Shown here one piece after another: positions 33,500-43,642 of a DNA stretch of 64,000 nucleotides. A program made the translations under genes and the position numbers. Numbering within the stretch: the stretch's first letter is position 1; each line of letters starts with the position of its first letter. The stretch comes from Streptomyces lateritius (GTDB lineage Bacteria > Actinomycetota > Actinomycetes > Streptomycetales > Streptomycetaceae), in assembly GCF_014649715.1 (NCBI RefSeq), contig NZ_BMTO01000009.1, positions 62,001-126,000 on the forward strand. Reading direction: 5' to 3'. The notes below the pieces were generated by a model, which saw nothing but the letters and a program-made list of their open reading frames with translations, ran no database searches and was not told where the DNA came from.

Positions 33500-34907
33500 G
33501 CCCCGCACCGGCGGCCGCGTCCCTCGGGCCGTCGCCCGAGCCGTCCCCCGCGCCGGCCTCCGAGGCTCCCGCGCCCGCCACCAGGTCGTCCGCCAAGCCG
33601 TCCGCCGGGTGGTCCATCTCCCGCCAGGACGGGAACACCGCCGGCGCGAGCGTGGCGAGGAGGTAGACGGCTCCCAGCGCGAGCAGCGCGGTCGCCAGAC
33701 CGGCCCACTCGATCAACTGGCCTGCGGCGAGGCCGCCGAGCGGGGTGGTCAGGAGCACTCCGGCCGTGGTCACCCCGGAGACCCGGCTGCGCAGTTCGTC
33801 GGGGACGCGTTCGTACGCGACGGTTGCCAGGATCGGGTTGAGCACCCCGGCCCCCAGCCCGGCCGCCGCCATGGTGGCGAGCAGCGGCGCCGTGGTGTCG
33901 GTGAACGCGGCCACGACGTACGGCGGTGCGCCGCAGAGCAGGAAGCCGGCGGTGAAGACGGCCCGGCGCGGGAGGCGGTGCCCGACGGCTCCGTAGAGCA
34001 GGGCGCCGAGCAGCGCGCTGCCGCCGAAGACGGCGACGAGCAGACCGAGGGCGGCGGAGCCTTCCAGGTTCTGCCGGGCGTGGACGGGCAGAAGTACCGA
34101 ACTCCAGCCTTGGTTCAGTCCGTTGGTGACCATCACCATCAGGACGACGCCCAGCAGCAGCCGGGAGCGGAGCACGAAGGCGTACCCCTCGCGCAGTTCG
34201 GCGCGGTAGCCGGCGAGGGAGATGGGGGCCGGGTTCCGCTGCGGCTCGGCGGACGGCACGCCCCGCAGGCCGGCCAGGACGAGAAGCGCGGAGAGCCCGA
34301 AGGAGACGGCGTCCAGGAGCAGAACCGTTTCCGCGCCGATGAGGGCGACCAGGACGCCGGCGAGGGCCGCGCCCGTCATCCGGGCGCCGCGCGAGACGGC
34401 GTCGTAGAGGCTCGCGGCCCGGGCGAGCGGGGCGCCCGCGCGCTGGGCGAGGTCGGGGACGAGGACGTACCTGGCCGTCTCGCCGGGCGCGTGGAACAGG
34501 CCGGTGACGGCCATGAGCGCGCACAGCATCCAGAACCGCAGGAGCCCCGCGCCGTGCAGGAGCGGGATCGCGGCCAGGGCGAGGCCGCAGACGAGATCGG
34601 AGGCGACGCTGATCCGGCGACGGCCGATGCGGTCGATGACCGGACCGCCGACGATCGCGGAGACGACGACGGGGAGTGCCGCGCAGAAGGCGACGAACCC
34701 CGCCTTGCCGGGGCTTCCCGTGGTCTCCAGGGCGAACCACGGGACGCCGATGAGAGTGAGCGAATTGCCGGTGACCGAGACCGCGTTGGCGGCCAGGACG
34801 GTCGCCAGCGGTGCGCGCGAGGAGCCTCCCCCCGGCTGTCCCCCCGGCGGTCCCGCCGGCGGTTTCCCCAGTGGTTTCCCCGGCTGTCCCTCCGGCGCGG
34901 CGCTCAC
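33432..34907 (-). CDS. MFS transporter (enterobactin/multidrug exporter-like)
   Basis: About 491 residues with 12 predicted helices. MFS features include GGPVIDRIGRRRISVASDLV after helix 2 and VAYERVPDELRSRVSGV in the second half. The C-terminal ~45 residues are a Ser/Gly/Ala/Pro-rich tail that overlaps the convergent protease gene. The start is taken as GTG 34907 (VSAAPEGQPG), because it overlaps the stop of the small upstream gene (GTGA), implying translational coupling. An ArsR-like regulator heads the operon; together they look like a regulated efflux unit. Confidence 0.88.
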   Translation of the reverse strand: MSAAPEGQPGKPLGKPPAGPPGGQPGGGSSRAPLATVLAANAVSVTGNSLTLIGVPWFALETTGSPGKAGFVAFCAALPVVVSAIVGGPVIDRIGRRRISVASDLVCGLALAAIPLLHGAGLLRFWMLCALMAVTGLFHAPGETARYVLVPDLAQRAGAPLARAASLYDAVSRGARMTGAALAGVLVALIGAETVLLLDAVSFGLSALLVLAGLRGVPSAEPQRNPAPISLAGYRAELREGYAFVLRSRLLLGVVLMVMVTNGLNQGWSSVLLPVHARQNLEGSAALGLLVAVFGGSALLGALLYGAVGHRLPRRAVFTAGFLLCGAPPYVVAAFTDTTAPLLATMAAAGLGAGVLNPILATVAYERVPDELRSRVSGVTTAGVLLTTPLGGLAAGQLIEWAGLATALLALGAVYLLATLAPAVFPSWREMDHPADGLADDLVAGAGASEAGAGDGSGDGPRDAAAGAGLSSSGSAPPAPAPAPSRTTPRR

Positions 34908-35080
34908 GCGACGAGCGGGCGGGGTCGGGCGGTGGCGGGCACGGCCAGGCGCAGTCCTAACGTGACCAGGGCCCAGCCGACGTGCGTACGGAGCGGCGTG
35001 CGGGGGAGTGTGTGGGCCGCCGCCCACCGGAGTTCGGCGGCGTCGAGGCGGTGGAGCTGAAGATGGATGTCGGGGTGCAT
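34904..35080 (-). CDS. Small hypothetical protein between ArsR regulator and MFS exporter
   Basis: A 58-residue frame from ATG 35080, starting MHPDIHLQLHRLDAAELRWAA and ending RPRPLVA. Its TGA overlaps the MFS start by 4 bp (GTGA), and it fills the space left by the ArsR gene. It contains one weakly hydrophobic segment (VGWALVTLGLRLAVP). No family is recognised. It may act as a coupling reading frame for exporter translation, or be a short amphipathic protein. Confidence 0.6.
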   Translation of the reverse strand: MHPDIHLQLHRLDAAELRWAAAHTLPRTPLRTHVGWALVTLGLRLAVPATARPRPLVA

Positions 35081-35102
35081 GGCGTCGTCGTGGTCCCTTC
35101 CG

Positions 35103-35684
35103 TCAGTTCTCGTGCTGGGGGAACGCGTGCAGGTGCATCCGTACGCGGGCGGCGCCCGGAGCCTCGGGGTCCGCGCTCGCGTGGTACTCGCCGATCAGGT
35201 CGTGGATCTTGACGTTGAGCTCGTGCAGCCGCTCGGGCGGCAGGCGCAGGATGAAGTCGCTCATGTCGGACGCGCCGGCCCAGGCCGCGTCCCAGTCGTG
35301 GCGGGTGCCGAGCCAGGTGTTCAGCTCCTGGGTGTGGATGGTCGCGATCTCGTGGAGGTAGACCTCCATGGCGCCCCGGACCTCGGGGTCGGCGTTCCGG
35401 TACAGCGACTCGTCGACGTACGTGCCCTGCTGGGCCGCCTTCCACCACCGTTCCCGGCCCTTGCCCCGGGTCGGGTCGTCCTCCACGAAGCCGTGCGCGG
35501 CGAGCTGGCGGAGGTGGTAGCTGGTCGCGCCGCTGGACTCGCCGAGCCGCTCCGCCAGTTGGGAGGCGGTGGCGGGCCCGTGGTGGCGCAGGGCGCGCAG
35601 CAACTGGATGCGGAGCGGGTGGGCGAGCCCGCGCAGTGAGCGCGGGTCGAGCGTGCGGCTGACGCGTTCCTCGGGTGCGGACAT
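35103..35684 (-). CDS. ArsR/HTH_20-type transcriptional regulator
   Basis: 193 residues. The N-terminal winged helix (about 12-75) includes LAHPLRIQLLRALRHHGPATASQLAERLGESSGATSYHLRQLAAHGFV. The C-terminal part (YLHEIATIHTQELNTWLG; RLHELNVKIHDLIGEYH) resembles the helix-turn-helix/ArsR regulators paired with MFS pumps. It heads an operon with the small protein and the exporter. An array of TTGCAA boxes lies 16 bp upstream of its start and is the likely operator, so it probably represses its own operon. Confidence 0.9.
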   Translation of the reverse strand: MSAPEERVSRTLDPRSLRGLAHPLRIQLLRALRHHGPATASQLAERLGESSGATSYHLRQLAAHGFVEDDPTRGKGRERWWKAAQQGTYVDESLYRNADPEVRGAMEVYLHEIATIHTQELNTWLGTRHDWDAAWAGASDMSDFILRLPPERLHELNVKIHDLIGEYHASADPEAPGAARVRMHLHAFPQHEN

Positions 35685-35699
35685 GGATCGAGCCTAGAG

Positions 35700-35747
35700 T
35701 TGCAAAGGATTAGTTGCAAGGGATTCTTTGCAAGTACTCCTTTGCGG
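35700..35747. promoter_or_regulatory. Phased TTGCAA operator array upstream of the ArsR operon
   Basis: Four boxes occur at an exact 14-bp period: TTGCAA at 35700, 35714 and 35728, and the variant TTGCGG at 35742. TTGCAA is itself a palindrome, so either strand can be read. The flanking bases are partly conserved too (AAAGGAT, AGGGATT). The array lies immediately upstream of the ArsR start and should cover its promoter, so cooperative binding of the linked regulator is the likely use. Confidence 0.75.
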
Positions 35748-35761
35748 ACGCCGTTCCGGAG

Positions 35762-36235
35762 TCAGCCGGCGTCCTCCGCCGCCTGTTCCACCAGCGGGAT
35801 GATCCGCAGCGGTACGGGGTTCTCCATCACGATCGCCGTCGAGGCCCGGACGATGCCCTCGAAGCCGACGACCCGGTCGATCACCCGCTGGAGGTCGGCG
35901 TTGGAGCGCGCGACCAGGCGGCAGAGCATGTCGCCGTGACCGGTGGTCGTGTGCAGTTCCAGGACCTCGGGCACGGTCGAGAGGTGGGCCCGGACGTCCT
36001 GCCCCTGTCCCTGCTTGATCTCCAGGGTGGCGAAGGCGGTCACCGGATAGCCGAGGGCGGCCGGGTCCACCTGCGGGCCGAAGCCGCGGATCACGCCGTT
36101 CGACTGGAGACGGTCGAGCCGGGCCTGGACCGTGCCGCGCGCGACGCCCAGCCGCCGCGATGCCTCCAGGACCCCGATGCGCGGCTCCCGTGCGAGCAGC
36201 ACGATCAGGCGCCCGTCCAGATGATCGATCGCCAT
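35762..36235 (-). CDS. Lrp/AsnC-family regulator (probable hppD regulator)
   Basis: 157 residues from ATG 36235. The N-terminal HTH is visible as IGVLEASRRLGVARGTVQARLDRLQSNGVI, followed by the RAM/AsnC ligand-binding domain (YPVTAFATLEIKQGQGQDVRAHL; TGHGDMLCRLVARSNADLQRVIDRV). It is divergent from hppD, 121 bp away. Such Lrp regulators next to 4-hydroxyphenylpyruvate dioxygenase control tyrosine catabolism, so repression or activation by an aromatic ligand is likely. Candidate binding repeats lie in the intergenic region. Confidence 0.92.
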   Translation of the reverse strand: MAIDHLDGRLIVLLAREPRIGVLEASRRLGVARGTVQARLDRLQSNGVIRGFGPQVDPAALGYPVTAFATLEIKQGQGQDVRAHLSTVPEVLELHTTTGHGDMLCRLVARSNADLQRVIDRVVGFEGIVRASTAIVMENPVPLRIIPLVEQAAEDAG

Positions 36236-36293
36236 AGCGGCCTCCCCATGGTCATCCTGTACAAGTCGAGCGGCTCTATCGGCCGGTCGCTGA

Positions 36294-37502
<1,209 letters not shown>

Positions 37503-37517
37503 CGGTCACGCCGGCGG

Positions 37518-38993
37518 TTACGGTCTCGGCGCCTCGGGGGTCTCCCGGGGCGCCGGGACCTCCGCGCCGTCGGCCGGAACGCCCTCGCTCGCGCCGTCGC
37601 CCCCGGACGCCGACCGCAACTCGTCGGGCAGCTCGTCCGGCGGCTCCCCGAGGGCCGCCACCGCCGCCTCGGCCTTCGGCGCCAGCAGCGGCGAGAAACG
37701 CGGGTTGATCCGCAGGGCCTCCGCCAGATGGCGACGGGCCGGCCCGAACTCCTCCAGGGCGCGCTCGATCTCGCCCCGGTGGTACGAGAACAGCGCGCTC
37801 CGCAGTCCCTCGTCGGTGGCCTTCTTCGCGTACTCCAGCGCCTCCTTCGGCTCCCCGGCCCGGAAGAGCGCCCATCCCAGCGCGTCCGCCACCCGCACCG
37901 ACCGGTGCCCGCGCTCCCATTCGGCCTTCAGCCGCCGCACCGCCGCGTCCGCGTCGCCGTGGTCCGCCTCGAACAGCCCGAGGACGACCTCCCCGTACGG
38001 GCCGTGCGTCCACGTCCTCGTCCGCAGTTGCTCGTACTGGGACCGCGCGTCCTCGTCCAGGCCCAGTGACTGGTAGAGCTCGCCCGCCTCCAGGACGTAC
38101 TCCGGCAGCGGGAGCCGCGCCAGCACCGCCCGGTAGTCGCCGAGCGCCTCGGCCGTGCGGCCGAGCGCCGCCCGCGCCCGCGCCCGCCCGGCCAGCGACG
38201 GACCGTGGTCCGGTACGACACCCAGCGCCGTCCCGTACTGCGCCACCGCCTCCTCAGGCTCGCCCCTCTCCCACGCCAGGTCACCGAGCCGGCCGAGCGC
38301 CGCCGCCTTCTCCGCGGGCGTCTCCGCCTGCGCCACCGCGTCCGTCGCCGCCGCCCACGCGTCCTCACGCCAGCCGCGGTCACGGTACGTCTGGGCCGCC
38401 CGCCCGCTGACCGCCCCGCCCGAGTGCAGCTCCTCCAGCGAGGCCATCGCCTTCCGGGCCGACGCGTACTCCCCGAGCCCGTTGTAGGCGTCGATCAGCA
38501 CCGGGTACGCCGACCAGCGCTTCGGGTTCTTCTTCGCGACCGCCTCGCCCCACGTCCGCGCCGTCTTCCAGTCGCCCCGGGCGTTGGCCAGCGCGCCGAG
38601 GCCCAGCTGCGCGTCGAGGTTCCCGCGCGCGGCCGGCAGCACCTCCAGCGAGCGGCGCAGGGCCCGTTCGGCCCGCGGGTAGTAGGAGGCGTCGCCGAGC
38701 CGCGCGCCCCGCTCCGTGTACGCCGCCCCCAGCACCGCCCATGACGCGTCGTCGGCCGGGTGCTTCTTCAGCCAGGTCTCGCGGTCGCCGATCAGCGCGG
38801 CCAGATCCGGCAGCGACGCCTGGGTGCCGGCGTTCGCCGCGAGCACCGCCCGCGCGACCGGCCCGGGAGCGGGCGGCGGCCCGTCGTCGAACAGGCCGGG
38901 GGCGAACTCGGGGGCGTACAGCAGAGCCGTCGCCGCGAACACCGCCCCCACCCCGGCCGCGAGCACCGTCCTCGACACGTTCTCCGTCTTCAT
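37518..38993 (-). CDS. TPR-repeat protein with N-terminal membrane anchor
   Basis: 491 residues from ATG 38993 (MKTENVSRTVLAAGVGAVFA). An N-terminal hydrophobic segment probably acts as a signal anchor, followed by around ten tetratricopeptide-like helical pairs (for example AALGRLGDLAWERGEPEEAVAQYGTALG and ALGWALFRAGEPKEALEYAKKA). It ends in a disordered Pro/Glu/Gly-rich tail. TPRs mediate protein interactions; no partner is indicated by the neighbours. The gene is convergent with hppD and divergent from the FAD oxidase. Confidence 0.85.
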   Translation of the reverse strand: MKTENVSRTVLAAGVGAVFAATALLYAPEFAPGLFDDGPPPAPGPVARAVLAANAGTQASLPDLAALIGDRETWLKKHPADDASWAVLGAAYTERGARLGDASYYPRAERALRRSLEVLPAARGNLDAQLGLGALANARGDWKTARTWGEAVAKKNPKRWSAYPVLIDAYNGLGEYASARKAMASLEELHSGGAVSGRAAQTYRDRGWREDAWAAATDAVAQAETPAEKAAALGRLGDLAWERGEPEEAVAQYGTALGVVPDHGPSLAGRARARAALGRTAEALGDYRAVLARLPLPEYVLEAGELYQSLGLDEDARSQYEQLRTRTWTHGPYGEVVLGLFEADHGDADAAVRRLKAEWERGHRSVRVADALGWALFRAGEPKEALEYAKKATDEGLRSALFSYHRGEIERALEEFGPARRHLAEALRINPRFSPLLAPKAEAAVAALGEPPDELPDELRSASGGDGASEGVPADGAEVPAPRETPEAPRP

Positions 38994-39102
38994 GGCGCTC
39001 ACTGTGCGCCAGTACGAAGAGCACACGAAGCGTCCACTCCGCTCGGCGAAGGCGAACGCCGGGCGGGTTCACACCGATGGCCCCGGGTGCCACGCTGGAC
39101 GC

Positions 39103-40482
39103 ATGGACGATCTTCTGACGCGGCTCCACGAGGCACTGCGCGCGGGCCTGCCCGCCGAGGCCCTGATCACCGACCCGGACGTCACCGCCTCCTACGCCCA
39201 CGACATGGCGAGCTTCTGCCCGGCCGGCACCCCCGCCGCCGTCGTGCTGCCGCGCACCGTCGAGCAGGTCCAGCACGTCATGCGCACCGCGACCGCGCTG
39301 CGGGTCCCGGTCGTCCCGCAGGGTGCGCGCACCGGCCTGTCCGGTGGGGCCAACGCCTCAGAGGGCTGCATCGTGCTGTCGCTGGCGAAGATGGACCGCA
39401 TCCTGGAGATCAACCCGGTCGACCGGATCGCCGTCGTCGAGCCGGGCGTGGTCAACGCCGTCCTGTCCCGGGCCGTCGACGAGCACGGCCTGTACTACCC
39501 GCCGGACCCCTCCAGCTGGGAGATGTGCACCATCGGCGGGAACATCGGCACCGCCTCCGGCGGTCTGTGCTGCGTGAAGTACGGGGTGACGGCCGAGTAC
39601 GTCCTCGGCCTGGACGTGGTCCTCGCCGACGGCCGGCTGCTCTCCACCGGCCGCCGCACCGCCAAGGGGGTCGCCGGATATGACCTGACCCGGCTCTTCG
39701 TCGGCTCGGAGGGCAGTCTCGGCATCGTCGTCGGGGCGACCCTCGCGCTGCGGCCGCGGCCGCCCGTCCAGCTCGCGCTCGCCGCCGAGTTCCCCTCCAC
39801 GGCAGCCGCCTGTGAGGCCGTCTGCGCGATCATGGAGCGCGGCCACACCCCGTCCCTGCTCGAACTGATGGACCGCACCACCGTCCAGGCGGTCAACGCG
39901 CTCGCGAACATGGGGCTGCCGAACACCACCGAGGCGTTGCTCCTGTGCGCTTTCGACACCCCTGATCCGGGCGCCGATCTGGCCGCCGTCGGGGAGCTGT
40001 GCGTCGCGGCCGGCGCCACCGAGGTCGTGCCCGCCGAGGACGCCGCCGAGTCCGAACTCCTCCTCCAAGCGCGCCGGCTGTCCCTGACGGCCCTGGAGAC
40101 GATCAAGTCCGCGACGATGATCGACGACGTGTGCGTGCCGCGGACGAAGCTCGCCGCGATGCTCGACGGCACCTCCGCCATCGCCGAGAAATACGGGCTG
40201 ACCATCGGCGTCTGCGCGCACGCCGGCGACGGCAACACCCATCCCGTGGTCTGCTTCGACCACGCCGACGAGGACGAGTCCCGGCGGGCGCGGGAGTCCT
40301 TCGACGAGATCATGGCGCTCGGTCTCGCGCTGGGGGGCACGATCACCGGCGAGCACGGGGTGGGCGTCCTGAAGAAGGAGTGGCTGGCGCGGGAGTTGGG
40401 GCCGGTCGGTGTGGAGTTGCAGCGGGGCATCAAGCGGACCTTCGACCCGCTGGGGATCCTGAACCCCGGAAAGATCTTCTGA
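39103..40482 (+). CDS. FAD-linked oxidase (GlcD/D-lactate dehydrogenase type)
   Basis: 459 residues. The N-terminal FAD-binding type-4 (PCMH) domain includes VPVVPQGARTGLSGGA and the pyrophosphate-binding region TIGGNIGTASGGLCCVKYG. The C-terminal FAD-oxidase domain ends with LDPLGILNPGKIF. It contains conserved catalytic-type His/Glu stretches (CAHAGDGNTHPVV; GTITGEHGVGVLKK). It likely oxidises a 2-hydroxy acid such as glycolate or D-lactate. No iron-sulfur partner (GlcF) is linked. ATG 39103 is chosen; an upstream frame overlapping the TPR gene is not credible. Confidence 0.92.
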   Translation: MDDLLTRLHEALRAGLPAEALITDPDVTASYAHDMASFCPAGTPAAVVLPRTVEQVQHVMRTATALRVPVVPQGARTGLSGGANASEGCIVLSLAKMDRILEINPVDRIAVVEPGVVNAVLSRAVDEHGLYYPPDPSSWEMCTIGGNIGTASGGLCCVKYGVTAEYVLGLDVVLADGRLLSTGRRTAKGVAGYDLTRLFVGSEGSLGIVVGATLALRPRPPVQLALAAEFPSTAAACEAVCAIMERGHTPSLLELMDRTTVQAVNALANMGLPNTTEALLLCAFDTPDPGADLAAVGELCVAAGATEVVPAEDAAESELLLQARRLSLTALETIKSATMIDDVCVPRTKLAAMLDGTSAIAEKYGLTIGVCAHAGDGNTHPVVCFDHADEDESRRARESFDEIMALGLALGGTITGEHGVGVLKKEWLARELGPVGVELQRGIKRTFDPLGILNPGKIF

Positions 40483-40499
40483 CCCCTCCGGCGGGGGCG

Positions 40500-40991
40500 T
40501 CACATCTCACCGTCCTGCGGCTCGTCGGAGGGCCAAGGGCCGCGCAGCCACGGCTCGTCGGTCACCGCGGTGGTGGCCAGGAGTCCGGCGAGCCCGTCGT
40601 CGATGCCGAGCTGCTCGGACTCGGTGCCCGGCGGGACGACGCGCAGGGTCCGCTCCAGCCAGGCGGACACCTGCGCGGAGGGCGCTTCGAGCAGCGCGTC
40701 GCCGTCGGGGGAGGAGAGCGCCATCAGGACCACGCCGCGGCCGTCGACCTCGGTGGGCCGGATACGGACGTCACCGTGACCGCACGGCCGGAACACCCCC
40801 TCGACGAGCAGTTCGCGCGCGAACGTCCAGTTGACGGGGTGGTCCGAGCCGGTGTGGAAGGTGATGTGGACGGCGTACGGGTCGTCGGTGCGGTAGCCGA
40901 GCCGGGCCGGGACGGGGATGCTGCGCTCGGGGGAGAGCACCAGCTTCAGCTCCAGTTCCCGCTCCACGACGGTGTTCTCGGTGTTCTGCAC
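40500..40991 (-). CDS. ssgG: SsgA-like cell division/sporulation protein (SsgG)
   Basis: 163 residues of the SALP family, which directs septum site selection in sporulating actinomycetes. The family core is recognisable: ELELKLVLSPERSIPVPARLGYRTDDPYAVHITFHTGSDHPVNWTFARELL and GDVRIRPTE. GTG 40991 is chosen because AAGGAG lies 7 bp upstream; earlier starts would lack this. The assignment to SsgG rests on recalled synteny (between hppD and the nicotinamidase region), not on a distinguishing residue. It is convergent with the FAD oxidase. Confidence 0.85.
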   Translation of the reverse strand: MQNTENTVVERELELKLVLSPERSIPVPARLGYRTDDPYAVHITFHTGSDHPVNWTFARELLVEGVFRPCGHGDVRIRPTEVDGRGVVLMALSSPDGDALLEAPSAQVSAWLERTLRVVPPGTESEQLGIDDGLAGLLATTAVTDEPWLRGPWPSDEPQDGEM

Positions 40992-41267
40992 GGTCCCGCT
41001 CCTTCGCGTGTTACGGGGCCCCGGATGGGCCCGCACGGGGAGAGAGCGTGCTCCGCTTCGGCCATTACGCGACTTCGGGAGAGTTTTCCGAAGAGTTTCT
41101 CCGGGCCGGATTCCGGAGGATCGTCGGCCTGAGCGTAACGGTGAGTGGCAGGTTTTGTGGGTATGTCGCTCGAAGGCGGGTTTCTGTCGGCCTCTTTGTT
41201 CCCAGAGCGGCGTTCTTCGTTACTGTCCTCCCTGAGACAAGCGTTGTGACGGAACGGAGTCGGGGCA

Positions 41268-42797
41268 GTGGCTACTCCTCCTGGAGGCGGCGGAGAGGTA
41301 CCGCAGGCCGGGTACTACCCGGACCCGTCCATTCCCGGATACATCCGGTACTGGAACGGGGGCGCCTGGGTGCCCGGGACGAGCCGGCCCGCGCCCAAGG
41401 AGGGCGAGTCCCTGCCCGCGGCGCCGGTCTCGGCGATGCCGGCCGGACCGGCACTGGTCCCGAACCCCTCGCCCGCACCCGTCCCCGCGTCCGCCTCCGC
41501 GCCGGCGGCCGCTCCGGTTCAGGCGGTGGAGGAGACCGGTCCGGTCTTCCTGGACGAGGAACCGGTCGCCGAGACGCGGCCCGAGCCCGAGCCGGCCTCG
41601 GCCTGGCAGGCGGACGTCTCCCGGCAGACCGGCTTCGGCGGCGACCGGGACCAGAAGGTCTCCTGGGGCGCGCCGGAGACGGAGCAGGGGGACCCGGGGC
41701 CCGGCGCCCCCGCCGGCGGCGAGCCGCCGCGGTCCCAGGCGCCCGCGCAGGACCCCCGCGTGGCCGCCGATTCCCGGCCCGCGCCCAGCTCGTCCCCGGC
41801 GCGGCTCGGCGGGATGCCGGTGACCCCGGCGTCCGCCCCCGGCCCGGCCGCCGACCCGACGGGCGGCGCGCTGCCCGGCGTACGGCAGGTGCGGCCGGAG
41901 GCGGCGCGGGCGTCCGCGCCGGTGTCCGAGGGCACGATGACCATTCGCGCCCTCCCTCCGGAGAGCCCGCGCAACCCCCAGGCCGCTCAGGCCGCGTCGG
42001 CCGCTCCGGCGGCCCGGACGCCGGCGCCGGCTCAGGCCCCGCAGGGGCCGCAGGCCGCCCCGCAGCCCCACGTCCCGGCCCAGACCCACGCACCCGCCCA
42101 GGCGCAGGCCGCCCAGGCCCAGCAGCCCGCACCCGCCTCCGGTCAAGGTCCCGTGACCACCGGTCCCGGCGGTGGCGCGCATTCGTGGCCCCAGCAGGTG
42201 CACCAGCTCGCCCAGGCGCAGCAGCCCGCTGCCGCCGCCGAGGCCGAGCAGCCTGTCCTCCCCTGGAAGCCGCCGGTCGAGGACCCCTTCCTCCAGGCCG
42301 CCCGCGCGCAGGCCTCGGCCCGGCCGGCCGGGCTCGGGAAGCGGCTCCTCGCCCGGCTCGTCGACACCCTGGTGCTGGGCGCGATCACCGGCGCGGTGTC
42401 CTTCCCCTTCGTCACCAAGGCGCTCGACCACATCGACGGCAAGATCGAGGCGGCCAAGCAGTCCGGTCTCACCGTCCAGGTCTGGCTGCTGGACGGCACC
42501 ACCTCCCTCTACTTCGGCATCGCGCTCGCCGCCCTCCTCGTCCTCGGCGCGCTGTACGAAGCGGTGCCGACCGCCAAGTGGGGTCGCACGCTGGGCAAGA
42601 AGCTGTGCGGGCTCGATGTGCGGGACATCGAGGCGCACGAACCGCCGACCTTCGGCGCGGCCCTGCGCCGCTGGCTGGTCTACAGCGTCCTCGGACTGCT
42701 CGTCCTCGGCGTCCTCAATGTGCTCTGGTGCCTCTTCGACCGCCCCTGGCGGCAGTGCTGGCACGACAAGGCGGCGCACACCTTCGTGGCCGGCTAG
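41268..42797 (+). CDS. DUF2510-RDD family membrane protein with long disordered linker
   Basis: 509 residues from GTG 41268. The N-terminus carries a DUF2510-like motif (QAGYYPDPSIPGYIRYWNGGAWV). About 300 residues of Pro/Ala/Gln-rich, low-complexity linker follow. The C-terminus is an RDD domain with about three helices and the conserved GKRLLARLVDTLVLG and GRTLGKKLCGLDVRD. The function of RDD proteins is unsettled; some act in transport or Na+/H+ exchange. A second RDD gene follows 95 bp downstream on the same strand. Confidence 0.88.
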   Translation: MATPPGGGGEVPQAGYYPDPSIPGYIRYWNGGAWVPGTSRPAPKEGESLPAAPVSAMPAGPALVPNPSPAPVPASASAPAAAPVQAVEETGPVFLDEEPVAETRPEPEPASAWQADVSRQTGFGGDRDQKVSWGAPETEQGDPGPGAPAGGEPPRSQAPAQDPRVAADSRPAPSSSPARLGGMPVTPASAPGPAADPTGGALPGVRQVRPEAARASAPVSEGTMTIRALPPESPRNPQAAQAASAAPAARTPAPAQAPQGPQAAPQPHVPAQTHAPAQAQAAQAQQPAPASGQGPVTTGPGGGAHSWPQQVHQLAQAQQPAAAAEAEQPVLPWKPPVEDPFLQAARAQASARPAGLGKRLLARLVDTLVLGAITGAVSFPFVTKALDHIDGKIEAAKQSGLTVQVWLLDGTTSLYFGIALAALLVLGALYEAVPTAKWGRTLGKKLCGLDVRDIEAHEPPTFGAALRRWLVYSVLGLLVLGVLNVLWCLFDRPWRQCWHDKAAHTFVAG

Positions 42798-42892
42798 CGT
42801 TCGCGGCCCGCTGAAGCGCGGCCCCGAACGGCGGTCCCCCGAACGGGCGGCGAATCGTTGCGGGGTGGTGTCCCGCGCGGTGCACTGCCCCC

Positions 42893-43636
42893 ATGAGCAA
42901 CGACCAGCCGACGCCCGGCCAGCCGCCCGAGGACGATCCGTTCCTCAAGAAGCCGCAGGACCCCACGCCGCCGTCGGCGGGGTCTCCGTACGGCACCCCG
43001 CCCCCCGGGGGTCCGCCGCCCGAGGGTCCTCCTCCGGGCGGTCCTCCTCCGGGAGGGCCGCCACCGGGAGGCCCGTACGGCTCGCCGTACGACAGCGCGC
43101 CTCCCCCTCCGCCGTACGGGGGTTACGGCGGCGGCTACGGCGGTGGCGATCCCCTGGCCGGGATGCCGCCGCTCGCCGAGACCGGCCGGCGCATCGTCGC
43201 GAGGATCATCGACTGGCTGATCATCGCCGTACCGCTCGCGATCATCGGCATCCCGTTCGACATCTACACCCGGGCGACCGACGGCGACAACGACTTCGGT
43301 GACACGATCAACAGCTACAACGGCGGCAGCCAGCTGGTCTTCCAGCTCATCACCATCGTCGCGTATCTCGCGTACGACACCGTGATGACGGCCAAGAACG
43401 GTCAGACGCTGGGCAAGAAGTGGATGAAGCTGCGGGTCGCGATGCTCAACGACGGCTCCACGCCGCCGATGAACGCCTCGCTGATCCGCGCCGTGGTGCT
43501 GTGGCTCCCCGCGCTGATCTGCTGCGCCTGCCTGTGGCCCCTGCTCATCCTGATCCTGATCATCATCGACAAGCCCTACAAGCAGGGTCTGCACGACAAG
43601 GCCGCCAAGACCGTGGTGGTGTCCGTGGCGCGGTAG
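42893..43636 (+). CDS. RDD family membrane protein
   Basis: 247 residues. The first ~95 residues are Pro/Gly-rich with tandem GGPPPGGPPPGG repeats. An RDD domain follows: TGRRIVARIIDWLIIAVPLAII for the RDD arginine-aspartate motif, then GQTLGKKWMKLRVAML, with about three membrane helices. It is paralogous to the preceding gene. Function unknown; the Pro-rich N-terminus is probably cytoplasmic. Confidence 0.9.
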   Translation: MSNDQPTPGQPPEDDPFLKKPQDPTPPSAGSPYGTPPPGGPPPEGPPPGGPPPGGPPPGGPYGSPYDSAPPPPPYGGYGGGYGGGDPLAGMPPLAETGRRIVARIIDWLIIAVPLAIIGIPFDIYTRATDGDNDFGDTINSYNGGSQLVFQLITIVAYLAYDTVMTAKNGQTLGKKWMKLRVAMLNDGSTPPMNASLIRAVVLWLPALICCACLWPLLILILIIIDKPYKQGLHDKAAKTVVVSVAR

Positions 43637-43642
43637 GGGTCG

